A stretch of 64,000 nucleotides of DNA from Symbiodinium natans (taxonomy: Eukaryota > Sar > Dinophyceae > Suessiales > Symbiodiniaceae), in assembly GCA_905221605.1 (NCBI GenBank), contig CAJNDS010002468.1, forward strand, positions 906,001 to 970,000, written 5' to 3'. Below the pieces are notes generated by a model, which saw nothing but the letters and a program-made list of their open reading frames with translations, was not told the origin of the DNA and did no database searches. The translations under genes were made by a program, and so were the position numbers. Positions 10,509 to 23,900 of this stretch are shown here, in pieces (position 1 is the first letter of the stretch; each line of letters opens with the position of its first letter).

Positions 10509-11405
10509 CCCACCCTACCCGGAGCGACGTGGGCTTCGGGTCGGGGTGGGGATGGACAGCTTGCGTGCGCATGTTTAGCTTCCTTGCTAGCCCAAAGCCC
10601 GAAACTCCAGAACTCCAAACCCCACACCGCAAACCCTAAACACCCGAAGCCTAAGAAACCCAAACCTTAAAACCCCAAACCCTAAACCTGACGCCCTAAA
10701 TTTTAAACACCCGAAGCCAAAGAAACCCAAACCCTGAGACCCCAAGCCCTGAACAGAAGGCCCTGCTATGGAGCAAGAGCAAGCTCCACCTTGGACCGTT
10801 AAGGTGGCACCCTTGAGTTTGGGGGATCCGTTTTGAAAGCTTCCTGAGGTAGTATAAGAAACCCAATCATATTAGGAGCAGATGAAGGGAAAGCCTTTAA
10901 GGGTAAAACCTTAGGGGTATGAGTCTCGGTCCTTTGAAGGAGCTGCAGGCTAACAAACCTCCAGGCAGGTCTAGGCTTGAGCGTTTAGGGTTTGGGGCCT
11001 GAACCCTGAACCCCAAACACCGAAGCCCAAACCCTAAACCAACCCCCAGCCCCTCAAGTCTAAGCCCCGGACCTGAACCCTGAACCCTAAACCCGAAACC
11101 CTAAACCGAGGAATACACCCTGGAGTGAGGCCAGAAGACATTCTCGCCTCCCCCCAAGCTGCAGATGTTTGGGCTGAGGCATGCTCGCGGCCAGACTTTT
11201 AGGAGCCGGAATAGGCTTCAGAGGGTTTAGGGCTTCGGGTTTAGAGTTTCGGAGGGCGAGAAGGGCCAGCCGATGCGGCTGACATAGCTTGGTCCTTCCG
11301 CCCATCGGTTTCGGCGCCTGGTGCCTAAATGGGCAATACTTGGGCTGGAAAGTGGTCCTTACTATAGATGTATATGTATCTCTATCTGCCTATGTATAAA
11401 TACAA

Positions 11406-11454
11406 TTGTATATATATATATATATATATGTATGTATATGTATATATATATATA

Positions 11455-11543
<89 letters not shown>

Positions 11544-11633
11544 ACAGGCTTATTTCATATAGTATATATACTTATACGTATACACATACATATACCTATA
11601 CATATACCTATACATATACATATACATATACAC

Positions 11634-11666
<33 letters not shown>

Positions 11667-11690
11667 TATATATATTATACATACATATGT
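11406..11690. repeat. AT-rich microsatellites (TATATG and TACATA types)
   Basis: TATATATA, then a TATATG array (11455-11545), and its near-complement TATACA type at 11576-11685. The two halves are inverted relative to each other, so a long cruciform is possible. Tyr/Ile/His-only reading frames here are repeat translation. Confidence 0.95.
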
Positions 11691-11887
11691 ACATGTATAC
11701 ATATTCTTTATGTACTTCTTCATGTATACTAAGGCATCCGCGGCCCAAGTATGTGAATAATGTTGAGGTACATGAACCTTGGGGTGACTTGAGCTGGACG
11801 ATGCCAGAGCTGCGGGACCCTCCCAGGGAGCGAGGGGGGAAGTTGGGAAAGCACTCTTGCGCGCGCGAAGCGGCGTCGGACTTCGAG

Positions 11888-11915
11888 GCACCGCCACCTT
11901 CAACACGCTCCGAAG
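11888..11915 (+). CDS. PPR exon candidate
   Basis: Acceptor CTTCGAG, reads TATFNTLR, like the first helix of a PPR repeat. Short, no phase check possible. Confidence 0.35.
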
Positions 11916-14900
11916 ACCTCCGAGGAATTAGGGTTTAGGGTTTGGGGTTTAGGGCGCTACGCTGGAACCGTCGAAAGTCTGCAAGGCAAAAGGCAAAAAG
12001 ATTGGGATGCTTGGACGTCAGAGCTTGGGCGCGGAGCGCGCGGCGGCAGCTGGCTGGACAAAGCGCGTCGGGGCTTGCAGGACATGCCCAGAAGGGTTTA
12101 AAAACCCAAAGCCCCAGGACATTGTTTTTTTTTCTTTCGTGTGTGTGTGTGTGTGTCTGTGTGTTATAGAGTTTTTGCAGGCACATGCTTAAGAGCAGTG
12201 TGTGTGTGTGTGTTATTATAAGCTTCTGCAGGCACATGCTTAAGAGCACGCACTTCATTGGCCAGTAGTTCTAACGCGCGAAAGAAGAAGGATCAGATGG
12301 GTTTCTGCAAGCCGAGCATCCCAGAGCCTCTCACGTAGTCTCTTGGGGGGTTTAGGGTTTAGGGGGTTCAGGGCTTGGGGTTCTAAACCCTAAACCCTAG
12401 ACCCTAGACCCTAAACCCTAAACCCTAAACCCTAAACCCTAAACATTAAACATTAAACCCTAACCCTAAACCCTGTCGCAGGAGATCCGGCAACTGGGAA
12501 AGGGCTCTGGCACTCCTTGCCGAGATGGAGCTGCAGAGCTCCTTGAAAGGCCCTTGGGATGCTTTGTAGTTAATTTGCTTTGGTGGATTTACTACTCTTT
12601 GCTGAAGAATCCCCCCCCCCCAACAAAAAAAACAAAAAACCCTAAACCCTAAACCATTTCAATTTCAATTTTGTTGATCTCCCAGGGGTCTGGGCTAGGG
12701 CGTCTTAGGGCTTAGTAGCCCATGAACCCAGCCCATGGTTCAGGGACCCTGTGCCCGAAACCCTGAACTCCATAAACCCTAAAGCCCGAAACCCCTAACC
12801 CGGGTTCGGGGTTTAGGGTTTAGGGTTTAGGGTTTAGGGTTTAGGGTTTAGGGTTTAGGGTTTAGGGTTTAGGGTTACCCTAAAGCCCGCAACCCTAATA
12901 CAAATCCCTAAGCCCTATGCCCCGGCAGCCCCGGCATGCTGGAAGCAAGGTTTCCGGCCCGACCTCATTGCAATTAGCGTCGCCATCTCCGTGTGCGAGA
13001 AGATGGGCGCCTCGGCACTGATTCGGGGCGTTTAGGGTTTAGGGTTTATGGGTTTTAGGGTTTTAGGGTTTTAGGGTTTATGGGTTTTAGGGTTGTAGGG
13101 TTTTAGGGTTTTAGGGTTTTAGGGTTTTAGGGTTTTAGGGTTTTAGGGTTTTAGGGTTTAGGGTTTTAGGGTTTTAGGGTTTTAGGGTTTAGGGTTTAGG
13201 GTTTAGGGTTTAGGGTTTTAGGGTTTAGGGTTTAGGGTTTTAGGGTTTTAGGGTTTTAGGGTTTTAGGGTTTTAGGGTTTTAGGGTGTTATTGGCTTCTA
13301 GGTCGGCCCGTCGAGCTTTCATTTTTTCCCGTATTTGGCTTAAGAGGATCCTATTCAGGAGCATTTTTCAGAGGGTCTTCAGGGCCGTCCTAGAGTTTAT
13401 AGTTTAGGACTCTTAACAATAGAGGATTTAGGGCTCAGGGGCTTGAACGGGAAATTCGTGTCAACCTTGAACAAGCCCTGAAGCCCCCGAAGCAGCCGAA
13501 GCATCCCAAAACCCTCAGCACCAAGCACGAAACTCCTGGGGCTTCGCCTGAGGCTAAACCCTAAGCCCTAAACTCAGGGAATGGTAATCCCTAAACCCTA
13601 AACGCTGAACTCATGAAACCCGGGCTCGGAGTATTGGCATGGAATCGTTCAGAGCGGGCAGGGTTGGTTTAGGGTTTAGAGTTTAGGGTTTAGGGTTTAG
13701 GGTTTAGGGTTTAGGCTCGAGGGTTTAGAACCCAAAAGTTCCCAGAGAGCCACTTGAGGCCGCTGGGAAGCGGCCTTGGACCTGCTGCAGCCCGGCCTTA
13801 GGGTTGGGGTTTGGGGTTTAGGGTTTAGGGTTTAGGGTTTAGGGGTTAGGGTTGAGGGTTTAGGGTTTAGGGTTTAGGGCTTAGACTTATTAGGTGTTAG
13901 GGTTTAGGGTTTAGGGTTTTTGAGTTGTTTGGGGGTTTGGGGTTTTAGGGTTTAGTAGGGTTTCATAAGGGCATTTGGGCTTTTTAGGGGCTTCGGGGTC
14001 AGCGTTTAGGGATTGCAGGAATATGGGCTTCAGGGTATGGGTTTGTGTTCGGCTTCTTGAGCTTCAAGAAGGATTTCGGGGTTCTTCGGCTTGAGGGTGT
14101 TTGGAGGCTTGGGTGCAGTATTTAGGGCTATAAATCCTGAAAGCGCTACCTGAATCCAAAGAAGCGAAAAAGCCTAAACCCTAACACCTAAACCCAGAGC
14201 CGCCCTTAAAGCCTGTGCCAGAATATTCTGGACCCAAAAGCCCAAACTCAAAGCCAGCCTTAAAGCCTGTGCCTGAAACTCTCCAAAAGCCCCCAAGCGT
14301 GCAAACCTCAACCCCCGAAAGCATCCTGAAACACCCTCAGCCCTAGCCCCGTAAGCCCCTGTAATTCCTACACCCTCAACCATAGACACGCCAAAACCTT
14401 AAACCTTACTAAACAGTATACATCCCCAATCCTAAACTTTGTAATCTAAACCCTCAACCCCAAACCCCAAGCCCTACACCCTAAACCCTAAACCCCAAAC
14501 CCTAAACCCCTAAACCCTAAGCCCTAAAACCCTAAAGGTGGGAGCTGCCGCAACGCCGCTTCCGTGCAGATGTGGTGGCCTATAGCTCGGCCGTGTCCTC
14601 CTGCTCCAAAGCGGCGACTTGGAGGCGGTTTAGGGTTTAGGGTTTGGGGTTTAGGGTTTAGGGTTTGGGGTTTAGGGTTTAGGGTTTAGGGTTTCGGATT
14701 CCGGGTTTAGGGTTTAGGGGTTTACCCTAGACGCGATCATCGCCGGTGTTGCAGTTCCTGTCGGGTTAGGAGGGGGTGGATGATCTAGGTTTTGCAGCTG
14801 CAGGCTCGCTGTTCATCATGTTTGTTTAGGGTTTAGGTTTTAGGGTTTGGGGTTTGGGGTTTAGGGTTTAGGGTTTAGGGCTTAGGGCTTGGGGCTTTAG

Positions 14901-17900
14901 GATATCATACGTCCCGTAGTTAAAACATGCGTGTTAAACCCTAAACCTCAAACCCTAAACCCAATAGGGTTCCCTAAACCCAAAACCCTACCTCGGCTCG
15001 GGATGTTGAATCCCTGAACTCCCTTCACCAGATGAACACAAAGCATACGCATCTCAAAGAAGTGACGTACATCTCCTTTATATGAAAAGCTACATGATAC
15101 AGGTTTTCTCTGTGAACCAGGTACTTGGAGGTGTAGTGCACATAACCCAAGTATCAGTGTAGTTAGAACCCACTTATAAGCACCTCAAGTACCCGAATTG
15201 GGCGATAGCCCCAAACCCTAAACCCTAAACCCTAAACCCTACACCTTAATTCCTAAACCCTAACCCTAAACTCTAAACCCTCTTAGGTTAGAAGCACAGC
15301 TATACTTGGGTTTCTACGTACCCTGAACCTCCAAGTAGAGAGGCGGCTTCAGGCGTTATAACCCTAACCCTTAAACCCTAGCGCTCAACCCTAAACCCTA
15401 AAGCCTAAACCCTAAACCCTAAACCCTAAACCCTAAACCCTAAACCCTAAACCCTAAACCTTGGGTTCCTAAGTACCCTGAACCTCCAAGTAGAGTTGCG
15501 GCTTGAGGGCCCCGCGCTCTCAGTTTTTGCGGAGTTGAGGCCAACTGGCCAGCAGCTCTTCAGCTGCTGGACTCCTGGTAGGGTTTAGGGTTTAGGGTTT
15601 AGGGTTTAGGATTTAGGGTTTAGGGTTTAGGGTTTAGGGCAATTTAGGGTTTTACGTTTCAGGGTTTTAGGGAGTCTAGGGCATGAAGCCGAACCTGGGA
15701 TCCAAGCCTTGTGGGGCTTATTTGCAGACTCCAAAAACATCCAAAGTGGCGGCCTCTACCCTGTAGATGTAGGGTTTAGGGTTTAGGGTTTAGGGTTTAG
15801 GGTTTAGGGTTTAGGGTTTAGTGTTTAAGGTTTAATGCAGAACCTCAGCCAAGTGCGTAGTTAATCGAGCCCAGGTGCGGCTGAATTCGGTTTCAGGCTT
15901 TCTGCTACGGTTTAGGGGCCGTATCTAGCCAACCGTTGTGCTTCAAACTTTGGGGGTTGCCGTATCTTGTAGAAAAAAGTAAAGATTGGCCTTGGTAGTT
16001 CCTGCTTGTGGAACCCTACACCCTACACCCTGAACCCTAAACCCCAAACCCTAAACCCTAAAAACCCGAAGCAAGTAGAACGCTTCAGGTCCGAATTCGA
16101 TCTCGAAACCACGAGAAACACACATCGCGAGCCGCTGTTACGCTTCCTCAAGTTATACTTAGTAGTAGAGTAGGTAACCTTTAACCTTTTTGGGGTAATA
16201 GAATCCCCTTATCTTCCCAAAGGTTAACCTTTAATTCCCCCAGGTTACTGGACAACTAAGTATAGGGTTCTTAAGGGAGGGCCTTCAACGGGGGGGTATG
16301 CAACCCAAGGTTCCCTCCTACTCCCCACTCCTCCCTAGTTAGGCTCCTGAAGCTTCCCGAAGGTTCCCTATAGGTACCTACCCCACATGAACCCCCCTCC
16401 CTTAAGAACCTTATAACCCAAAACCCGAAACCCTCAACCCTCAACCCTAAACCCTAAACGCTAAACCCTAAACCCTAAAACCTAAACCGGGTATAGGGTT
16501 GGGCCTTCCGGAACTTCCCCTCTCGGAGGACGCCGCGCAGCGCGACGAGGTGAAACCCAACAGTTGCTCTTCGCGGAATCACACTCACTTACTGTTTAGG
16601 GTTTAGGGTTTCGGGTTTGGGGTTCAGGGTTTAATAAGTTCAGGGCTTACAGGGATTGTGCAGGGAGCCCTAAACCATATGGGTGGTTGTCAAAATTATG
16701 GTCCCCTTTGGGGTTCCTGATATAGTACGTACGGCACCTCTAATATTTAGGGTGTCCAAAAACGGACCCTAATTTTGACAACTACCCATATGTCTGTAAA
16801 CCCTCAACCCTACTTAATTGCTCTGTTGTCTTAGTAAGTCTACTTAGTATCCACTAGAACAGCCTGTTATAATCCTCAGAACCCACCCTACTAACCCTAC
16901 TAACTAAGTCGAAAGGGCTTCCAAGTAGTAAACCAGAATAAGCCCCAATAAACCCGAACAAAGCCCTAACCCTCATGCCCAAATCAGGTTTTCTGTGCAG
17001 TTCCTGTGTAGTTCGCTTCACCTCAAAGACGACATGAACCTTTGAAATCGGGTTCAGGTATACGCTATACACATACACCACTACAAACATCCCCTTTCCG
17101 GAATTTCTAGCCCCAGTCAAACCTACCTACTCACCTCCAACTGGAGTTCGGCCTTTTTAATAAACAGCGTTTTATCTAGTACAGGATCTACGAAAGTTTA
17201 TGGGCCTGCAGGCGCCTGTAAACCCTTAAACCCCATGAGCCCTGTAAACCCTAAACCCTAAACCCTAAACCCTAAACCCTAAACCCTAAACCCTAAACCC
17301 TAAACCCTAAACCCTAAACCCTAAACCCTAAACCCTAAACCCTAAACCGTAACCCTAAACCCGAAATCCCAGGCGTCACCTACAACGGTGCAATCACAGC
17401 CTGCGGAAGGGCCAGCGAGCTGCTCGGCTTGCACTTGTCCGTCCGCTCTTGCCCTCTGGGGTTTAGGGTTTAGGGTTTAGGGTTTAGGGTTTAGGGTTTA
17501 GGGTTTAGGGTTTAAACTCCAGACAGTTGGAACATGGCTTAAGGATGATTGGAGCTTAGATTCCCTTTGGTATACCTTATGGGGCATGGAGATACGGATG
17601 TTCGAGCTTTTTTTGGGAGTTTACTATACAGGGAGGGGCCCCTTACCATACTGAGCATACTGAAGTTGTAGTGCTTGGGCACCTTAACCTCCAAACCCGA
17701 AGCCCTACAACGTGCTCAATTCGTTGAAGCCAGCTATGCCCAAAAGCCCAGCAGAAGCTGCCCCCACTAGCGAGCTCTTGGGCCCTAAGCTTTACATCCT
17801 ATAAGGCCCAAGTAGTTTTCTAGAAATACATGGGCCCTTACTAGGATACCCAGTAGTACACTTATTCCCTTTTTTTGGGGGGGGGGGCTCTAGGTTCCCT

Positions 17901-20900
17901 TATAAACCCCTTTAAGCACAAAACGGGGCACCCTTTTAAGCCTTGGTTACTGGGCAGCCTAGCACTCTAGAACCTGGGCCCTATTATGGAATTAGGTACC
18001 CAAAAACCATACTAAATAGGGTTTTCGAGTACCTGATTCCATAACAGTGCCACAAATGGACCCTCTGGGCCCTCAGGGCCCCCAGAAGAAGGTGGAAACG
18101 CGCCCTGGCGATGCTGGAAGAAGCTAAAGCGGGACGGCTGGATCCAGAGGAGGCACAACCCGGTTCAGAGGGTTTAGGGTTTAGGGGTTTAGGGGTTTAG
18201 GGGTTTTGGGGTTTAGGGGTTTAGGGGTTTGGGGTTTAGGGTTTAGGGTTTAGGGTTTAGGGTTTAGGGTTTAGGGTTTAGGGGTTTAGGGTTTAGGGTT
18301 TGGGGTTTAGGGTTTAGGGTTTAGGGTCTGTTTGCGGCTCTTGTTGTACTACAGGTTTTGGCTTAGGGTTCAGGGCATTGGGGATTCATGGGATTTGGGG
18401 GGGTTTGGGAGTTTCGGGTGCAGTTCGAGTTTTATGTTCTTGTGGTTGCAGGCGTTAGGGCTCAGGTTTCTAGGGGTTTTGGGGCTTGAATTTCATGCTT
18501 CAGGTGTCTTGGGCGTTTAACGGGCATTTTGGTGGTTAAGGTTTAGGGTTTAGGGTTTCGAGTAGTTTTAGGTTTGGGGTTGGTTTGGTAGCTTGAGAAC
18601 ACACACCCTAAAGCCGAGGCCCTAAACCCACTTACCGACGGTCTCCGTGTTGAAGCCCGCACAAACTCACGCACACGGCTTCATCTGAGTCATGGCGCTT
18701 TTTTGGGCATTAGCCCTACAACCCACTAAGCCTAAACCCCAAACTCCCCCGAAAACCCACTAATCCTAAACCCTAAGCCCTTAAAGCCTAGCCCCCAAAC
18801 CCCAAACCCTAACAACCCTAAACCCTAAACCCCAACCCCTAAACCCTAAACCCTAAACCCCAAACCCTCTTCAATGAGGTGTCCGTGCACACCTCGGCCA
18901 TCAGCGCTTGCGGGGCTGCTTCGCAGTGGCAGTTGCTCGGAGGGACTGTTTAGGGTTTAGGCTTTAGGGTTTGGGGTTTAGGGTTTAGGGCTTAGGGTTT
19001 AGGGTTTAGGGTTATTGTTCAGGGTTTAGGGTTTAGGATACATGGTTTAGGGTTTAGGGTTTATTATTGGCGGGTTTAGGAGTCTTAGGGCTTAGGTGAT
19101 TTTAGGGTTTTATCAAGGGATTAAGACTCGTACCCCTGAGGTTGTACCCCTAAGAGGCTCCCCTGAATATACTCCCAATATGGCCCTTTTACTGCCTGAA
19201 GGGTCTTAAAAACAGGTTCCCCCAAAACCCAAGGGTACAACCTTGAGGGGTCCAAGGTACAACCCCCACAGATTCTTAGGGCTTTAGGCTTTTAGGGCCA
19301 ATGAGGGGTTTAGGGTTTAGGGTTTAGGGTTTAGGGTTTAGGGTTGAGAGTTTTGGTTTTGGGTTCTAAGGTCGTGGTTTAGGTGGTTTTTTCCGGGTTC
19401 TCAGAGGGATACGATGGACTCCTTTCCCAAAGGGTCCTAAGTACCTGCATAGTAGAAAGTAGGGTTTCTATAATAGGAATTACCATTATGGTTTGGGTAA
19501 GTGACCCCCATATAGGTACTTAGGATTCTTTGGGTTTCAGTGGCCTTAGGAGTTGGGGGTTTGGGTTTAGAGTTTAGGGTTTCTAGAGGTCAGGGCTGCT
19601 GGCTAAGTTTAGGGGTTCAGCTTTACCGAACCTGCGGATTCTAGGCCTTCATATGGGCTTTAGGGTTTAGGGTTTAGGGTTCAGGGTTCAGGGTTAGGGT
19701 TTAGGGGTTTTCCGGATCTCGGGCTGCCCTTCGAGGCTGAGTGCAAGAATCCGCCTAAGGCTGGCTGTGGCCTTGCTGCAGGAAGCTGAGGCAGGCAGGG
19801 CCAACGTGGTGCTCTACAACGCGGCCATGCACCTCCGCAGCATTGGCGTGCACCCGAAGCGCAACCCCATATTGGGCTATAAGCCCCACGTCTAGACTAG
19901 ATCCCTCAGCCGCAATTTTCACCCCAAGCGCCCTCAACCCCTGAGTTTCTGAACCCCCCGAAGGCGTAAATCCTCCTCCTTTATCAGAGCCCCAAACCTG
20001 CTGTGGGTTTTGGGTCCTAAGCCCTACAAGCCCCTATGGCCCTAAACCCTAAACCCTAAACCCGAAACCCTAAACCCTAAACCCTAAACCCTAAACCCTA
20101 AACCCTAAACCCTAAACCCCCTTAAACCCTAAACCCTAGACCTGAAATCTTCTGCAGAAGGAGCGCCCTGGAGCAATCGGGGCTGTGGTCCCAGGTGCTG
20201 CGGCTGCTGGCCCGACTGCCGGCGGTGGCCTGTCTGCCAAGGGGGTTTAGGGTTTAGGGTTTAGGGTTTAGGGTTTATAGGGTTTATAGGTTCAAGATTT
20301 CTAGGGCCCGCAGTACTTGGAAGCCATAAGCTTGTTTGGGGTGTGTGTTCAGGGGTTAGGGAGCAGAGTTTTAGGGTTTCGGGTTTAGGGTTTAGGAGGA
20401 GCACTTGGAAGCCCCTTTGACTTAGTAAGTAGGGTTAGTAAGGCGGGTTATGATAGGGTTTCTAGGGGATACTGAGTAAGACTTACTAAGTCAAAAGCGC
20501 TTCCAAGTAGGCCAAGGAATTCTAGGGAACGGAATCTTGGCCCCTAATTTCCTTAGTGGGGGGGCTCGGGTTCCCGTGAAAGCCCCTCTAAACCCCAAAA
20601 GGGTACCCTGTTTCAAATTCCAAGGTTGCTCTTGGATCTAGACTGTATAGTCTCGGAGAGTTTAGGGAGTTAAGGCTTGCGGGGTTAGAGGGTTTGCCGG
20701 GTTTCGGGTTTAGGGACTAAGAGTCGCAACTTGATTCGCACACGCAAAAGTCTAACCTCCACCCCTAAACCCTGAACCCTGAGCAAACTCCAGGCCCGGT
20801 TCCCTACTTGCCCTAAACCCTAAACTCTTCAGGCGTGGAAGAAGGTACCTATCTGGGGTTCGGGTTTAGGGTTTAGGGCTTGGGGTTTAGGGTTTAGGGT

Positions 20901-23900
20901 TTAGGGTAAGCCCTAGAACCCAAGCGCTGGAGGTCAGAATTTCCGCTTCACTTGTCTCCATCAACACAGCCCTCAGCGCAGTGGCAAAGGCCGCGAGGGC
21001 GGGCGTAGAGGTCCCTGAATGGCGGGTTAGGGAGTTGAACGTGGTTTCTTACCTCTCTAAAGGGTTCTGAATGTAGGGTTTAGGGTTTAGGGCTTAGGGT
21101 TTAGTCTCGATATCTGCACGCCAGAGTTAGAGTATGTGTATCTATAGGGTCGGGGCGACAGCTCTCATGGCTGAAGAGGGTGCCCTCCCTTGAGGGTTTG
21201 GGGTTTGGGGTTTAGGGTTTACGTTTTAATTAGGCTTTGGGGTTTAGGGTTTGGGGTCTGGGGTTTATGGTTTACGGCTTAGGCTTTGTCCTTGCCGCTC
21301 TCGCTGATCAGGCTGGGTTGTGGCCACGTGCGCTGGAGCTGGCATTGCTCGCAGAAGCTCAACCTCAACACTCTAGGGCTTAGGGTTTGGGATTTAGGGT
21401 TTAGGGTTGGTGTTTAGGTTTAAGGCCTCAGGGTTTGGGGTTGAGGGGTAGCTATCCTTTTAGGGTCCCTTTATGGCTGTGTCCATTCAGGATGAAAGTA
21501 TGCTCTCTTCAACAGAGGCTGCATTCCCGGCTACCCTTAAAACAAGGGACATGTGCCATCATTTTTGGGAAACCCAACCCTGCACCGTAAGCCCTAGACC
21601 CCAAACCCTTTCTTGGCGGCCCAAGATTGCCCTAAAGAAGAACCACCTGGGGTTCAGATCTGGGGTTGCCGGTGCAGCGTGTAGTCCGCGCAGGTGCCAC
21701 CTGCAGCCCCAAACTCTAAGACCTCAATCGTCGGGTTTAGGGTTTAGGGTTTATAGGGTTTAGGGGTCTAGGGTTTCGGGTTTAGGGTTTAGGGTTTAGG
21801 GTTTAGGGTTTAGGGTTTAGGGTTTAGGGTTCAGGGTTCAGGGTTCAGGGTTTAGGGTTCAGGGTTTAGGGTTTAGGGTTTAGGGTTTAGGGCTACTAGG
21901 ACCCCGGAGTAGACTCTACTTACCTAAGAAAACCAAAAAGGGCACCCTTGTTCTCAGAGGTTACTCTTCAGGGGTCTAGACAAGCACCGGAAGAATGTCG
22001 GGGACATAGCCCCGATACCCGGAACCCTAAACCCTAAACCCTAACCCCTAAGGCCCGTGAGGCGCTCTTGCTTTCTAGGTGCGCCTGGGGGGGGAGGGAG
22101 TTTTGGCAAAGGGTGCTTTCTTCTTGAAGGAGCCACAAACTCCTGGGAGCCCAGGAAGTTAGGGTTCAGGGTTTAGGTTTTTAGGAAGTTAGGGGTTTTT
22201 AGGGCTTAGGGGCTCAGGGGTTTAGGGTTTGAAGTTTAGGGGTTCAGGGTTTTAGGGTCCAGGGCCAGGGGTTTTGGGGTTTAGGTCTTCGGGTCAAGCT
22301 TAGAGAATTTCTTACAAGGTTCGGGGTCTATAGGTTTCTGGATAACTTGTTGGCTTTCAATCTTCACCCCGACGCCCCAAGACTCTAAATCATAGCCCCG
22401 AACCCCTAACCCCTAAGCCCTGAATCCCCAAACCCCTTCCAGGAGAATGCTGGACTGCAGCCGGATGAAACGACCTTCAATGCAGCTGGCACCGCCCCTC
22501 GAATGCCTAACGCCCTCTTCCAAAATAAGGGTTTGGTTTAGGGTTTAGGGTTTAGGGCTCAGGGTTTCAATGGGGAATAGGAGCCCGCTTTAGACCGCTT
22601 AACCACGCATGCCGACTACCCCCCCCCCCCCCCCCCAAACCTTGCAAGCCCAAAACCTCATAAACCCTCAACCGTGTACCCTCAAGACATGTAAAACCAA
22701 AAAGCCTGAAGCTTGTAAACCCCCAAAACCCTATGATCCTGTTTCAAAAGCCCAACCAACACTCTCAAACTTAGGAAACCCTTATAGCCTGCAACCCTAA
22801 AACCCAAAACCCTACGGCCCTCTCCCCATTATTCCCTTTACCCAAAATTGTCGGTTCAAGGCTTCCCTTGTACTTTATGATCATGTGGTTACATGGCTAC
22901 AAGAACACCCTAAAACTCAAAATAGCCCATAAACCTTTTGCTTGGTTTAAGAGGGCCTGTAGGCCCCAAAAAACTCATAATGTCAGTCCTTGGAGCCTCC
23001 GGGTGGCCCTAAACCCTAAACCCTAAACCCTAAACCCTAAACCCTAAACCCTAAACCCTAAACCCTAAACCCTAAACCCTAAACCCTAAACCCTAAACCC
23101 TGAACCCTGAACCCTGAACCCTAAACCCTAAACCCTGAACCCTAAACCCTAAACCCTAAACCCTAAAACCCTAAACCCTAAACCCCAGGGTGCTGGGGAA
23201 CCGAGGCCTGCGAGAGATCCGGCAACTGGCGGCTGGGGGTGCGGCTGCTGGCGGCGACTGGGGCCTGAAAAATCTCAGGAGGGTTTGGTTATTTTGGGTT
23301 TATAGGGTTTATAGGGTTTAGAGTTTATAGGGTCTAGTGTTTGTAGGGTTCAGGGTTCAGGATTTAGGGTTTATAGGGTTTAGGGTTTAGAGTTTTGGAG
23401 TTTAGGGTTAAGGGTTTAGGGTTTGTAGGGTTTAGGGTTTGTAGGGTTTAGGGTTGAGGGTCTAGGGTTTAGGGTTCTAGTAACAGCTTGCGTGGCTGGT
23501 CCATTCAAAGGGGGTGTGGTTGATGATTCGGAGCCTCTTTTGTCATTGTTTCATGTCGCGCTTGGCCCGCACGAAGTTTTTAGCACGCCGAGGGCGCTGC
23601 TCTGCGGCAGCTGCGGCTGAGCATGATCGGCACCCTGGACGATGTAGAGTGAAGGGAGGGCCAAGAGAGGGTTAGGGGTTTAGGGTTTAGGGTTTAGGGT
23701 GGCTGGGCTTAGGGATTGCTTTTGCCCTTTGGTGCCCAGACCCCAAAGCCCTCAACGTTTAGGGCTTAGGCAAGGTTTTCAGGGTCTTGTGTGTGGTCAA
23801 GGCTTTTAAGAACCAAAAACCTTAAACCCTAAACCCCAAAACCCCCTAAACCTCAAACCCTAAACCCCAATCCCTCAAAACCCTAAACCCTAGTCCCCCA

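Larger units (their letters stand above)
8729..11887. other. Strand-switch region, repeat-rich, no confident gene
   Basis: Minus-strand genes end here and plus-strand exons begin near 11.9 kb. Contents: short CCCTAAA and TTTAGGG runs (9190-9360, 9465-9520, 9710-9770), a CCCTAAG array (10297-10508), degenerate CCCTAAA-like text (10610-10750, 10990-11110), and AT microsatellites (11406-11690). A divergent promoter is expected here, but I cannot recognise dinoflagellate promoter elements. Confidence 0.5.

Noticed and set aside
11321-11938. 205-residue open frame on the plus strand through the AT microsatellites
   Set aside because: Nearly all of it is repeat translation (Tyr, Ile, Cys, Thr, His); no protein family or splice support.
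21650-22080. Two extra PPR exon candidates ([12 protein letters not shown] near 21700 and AREALLLSR near 22055)
   Set aside because: The flanking exons 21312-21356 and 22443-22493 already join in phase to a full repeat, so these are probably intronic.
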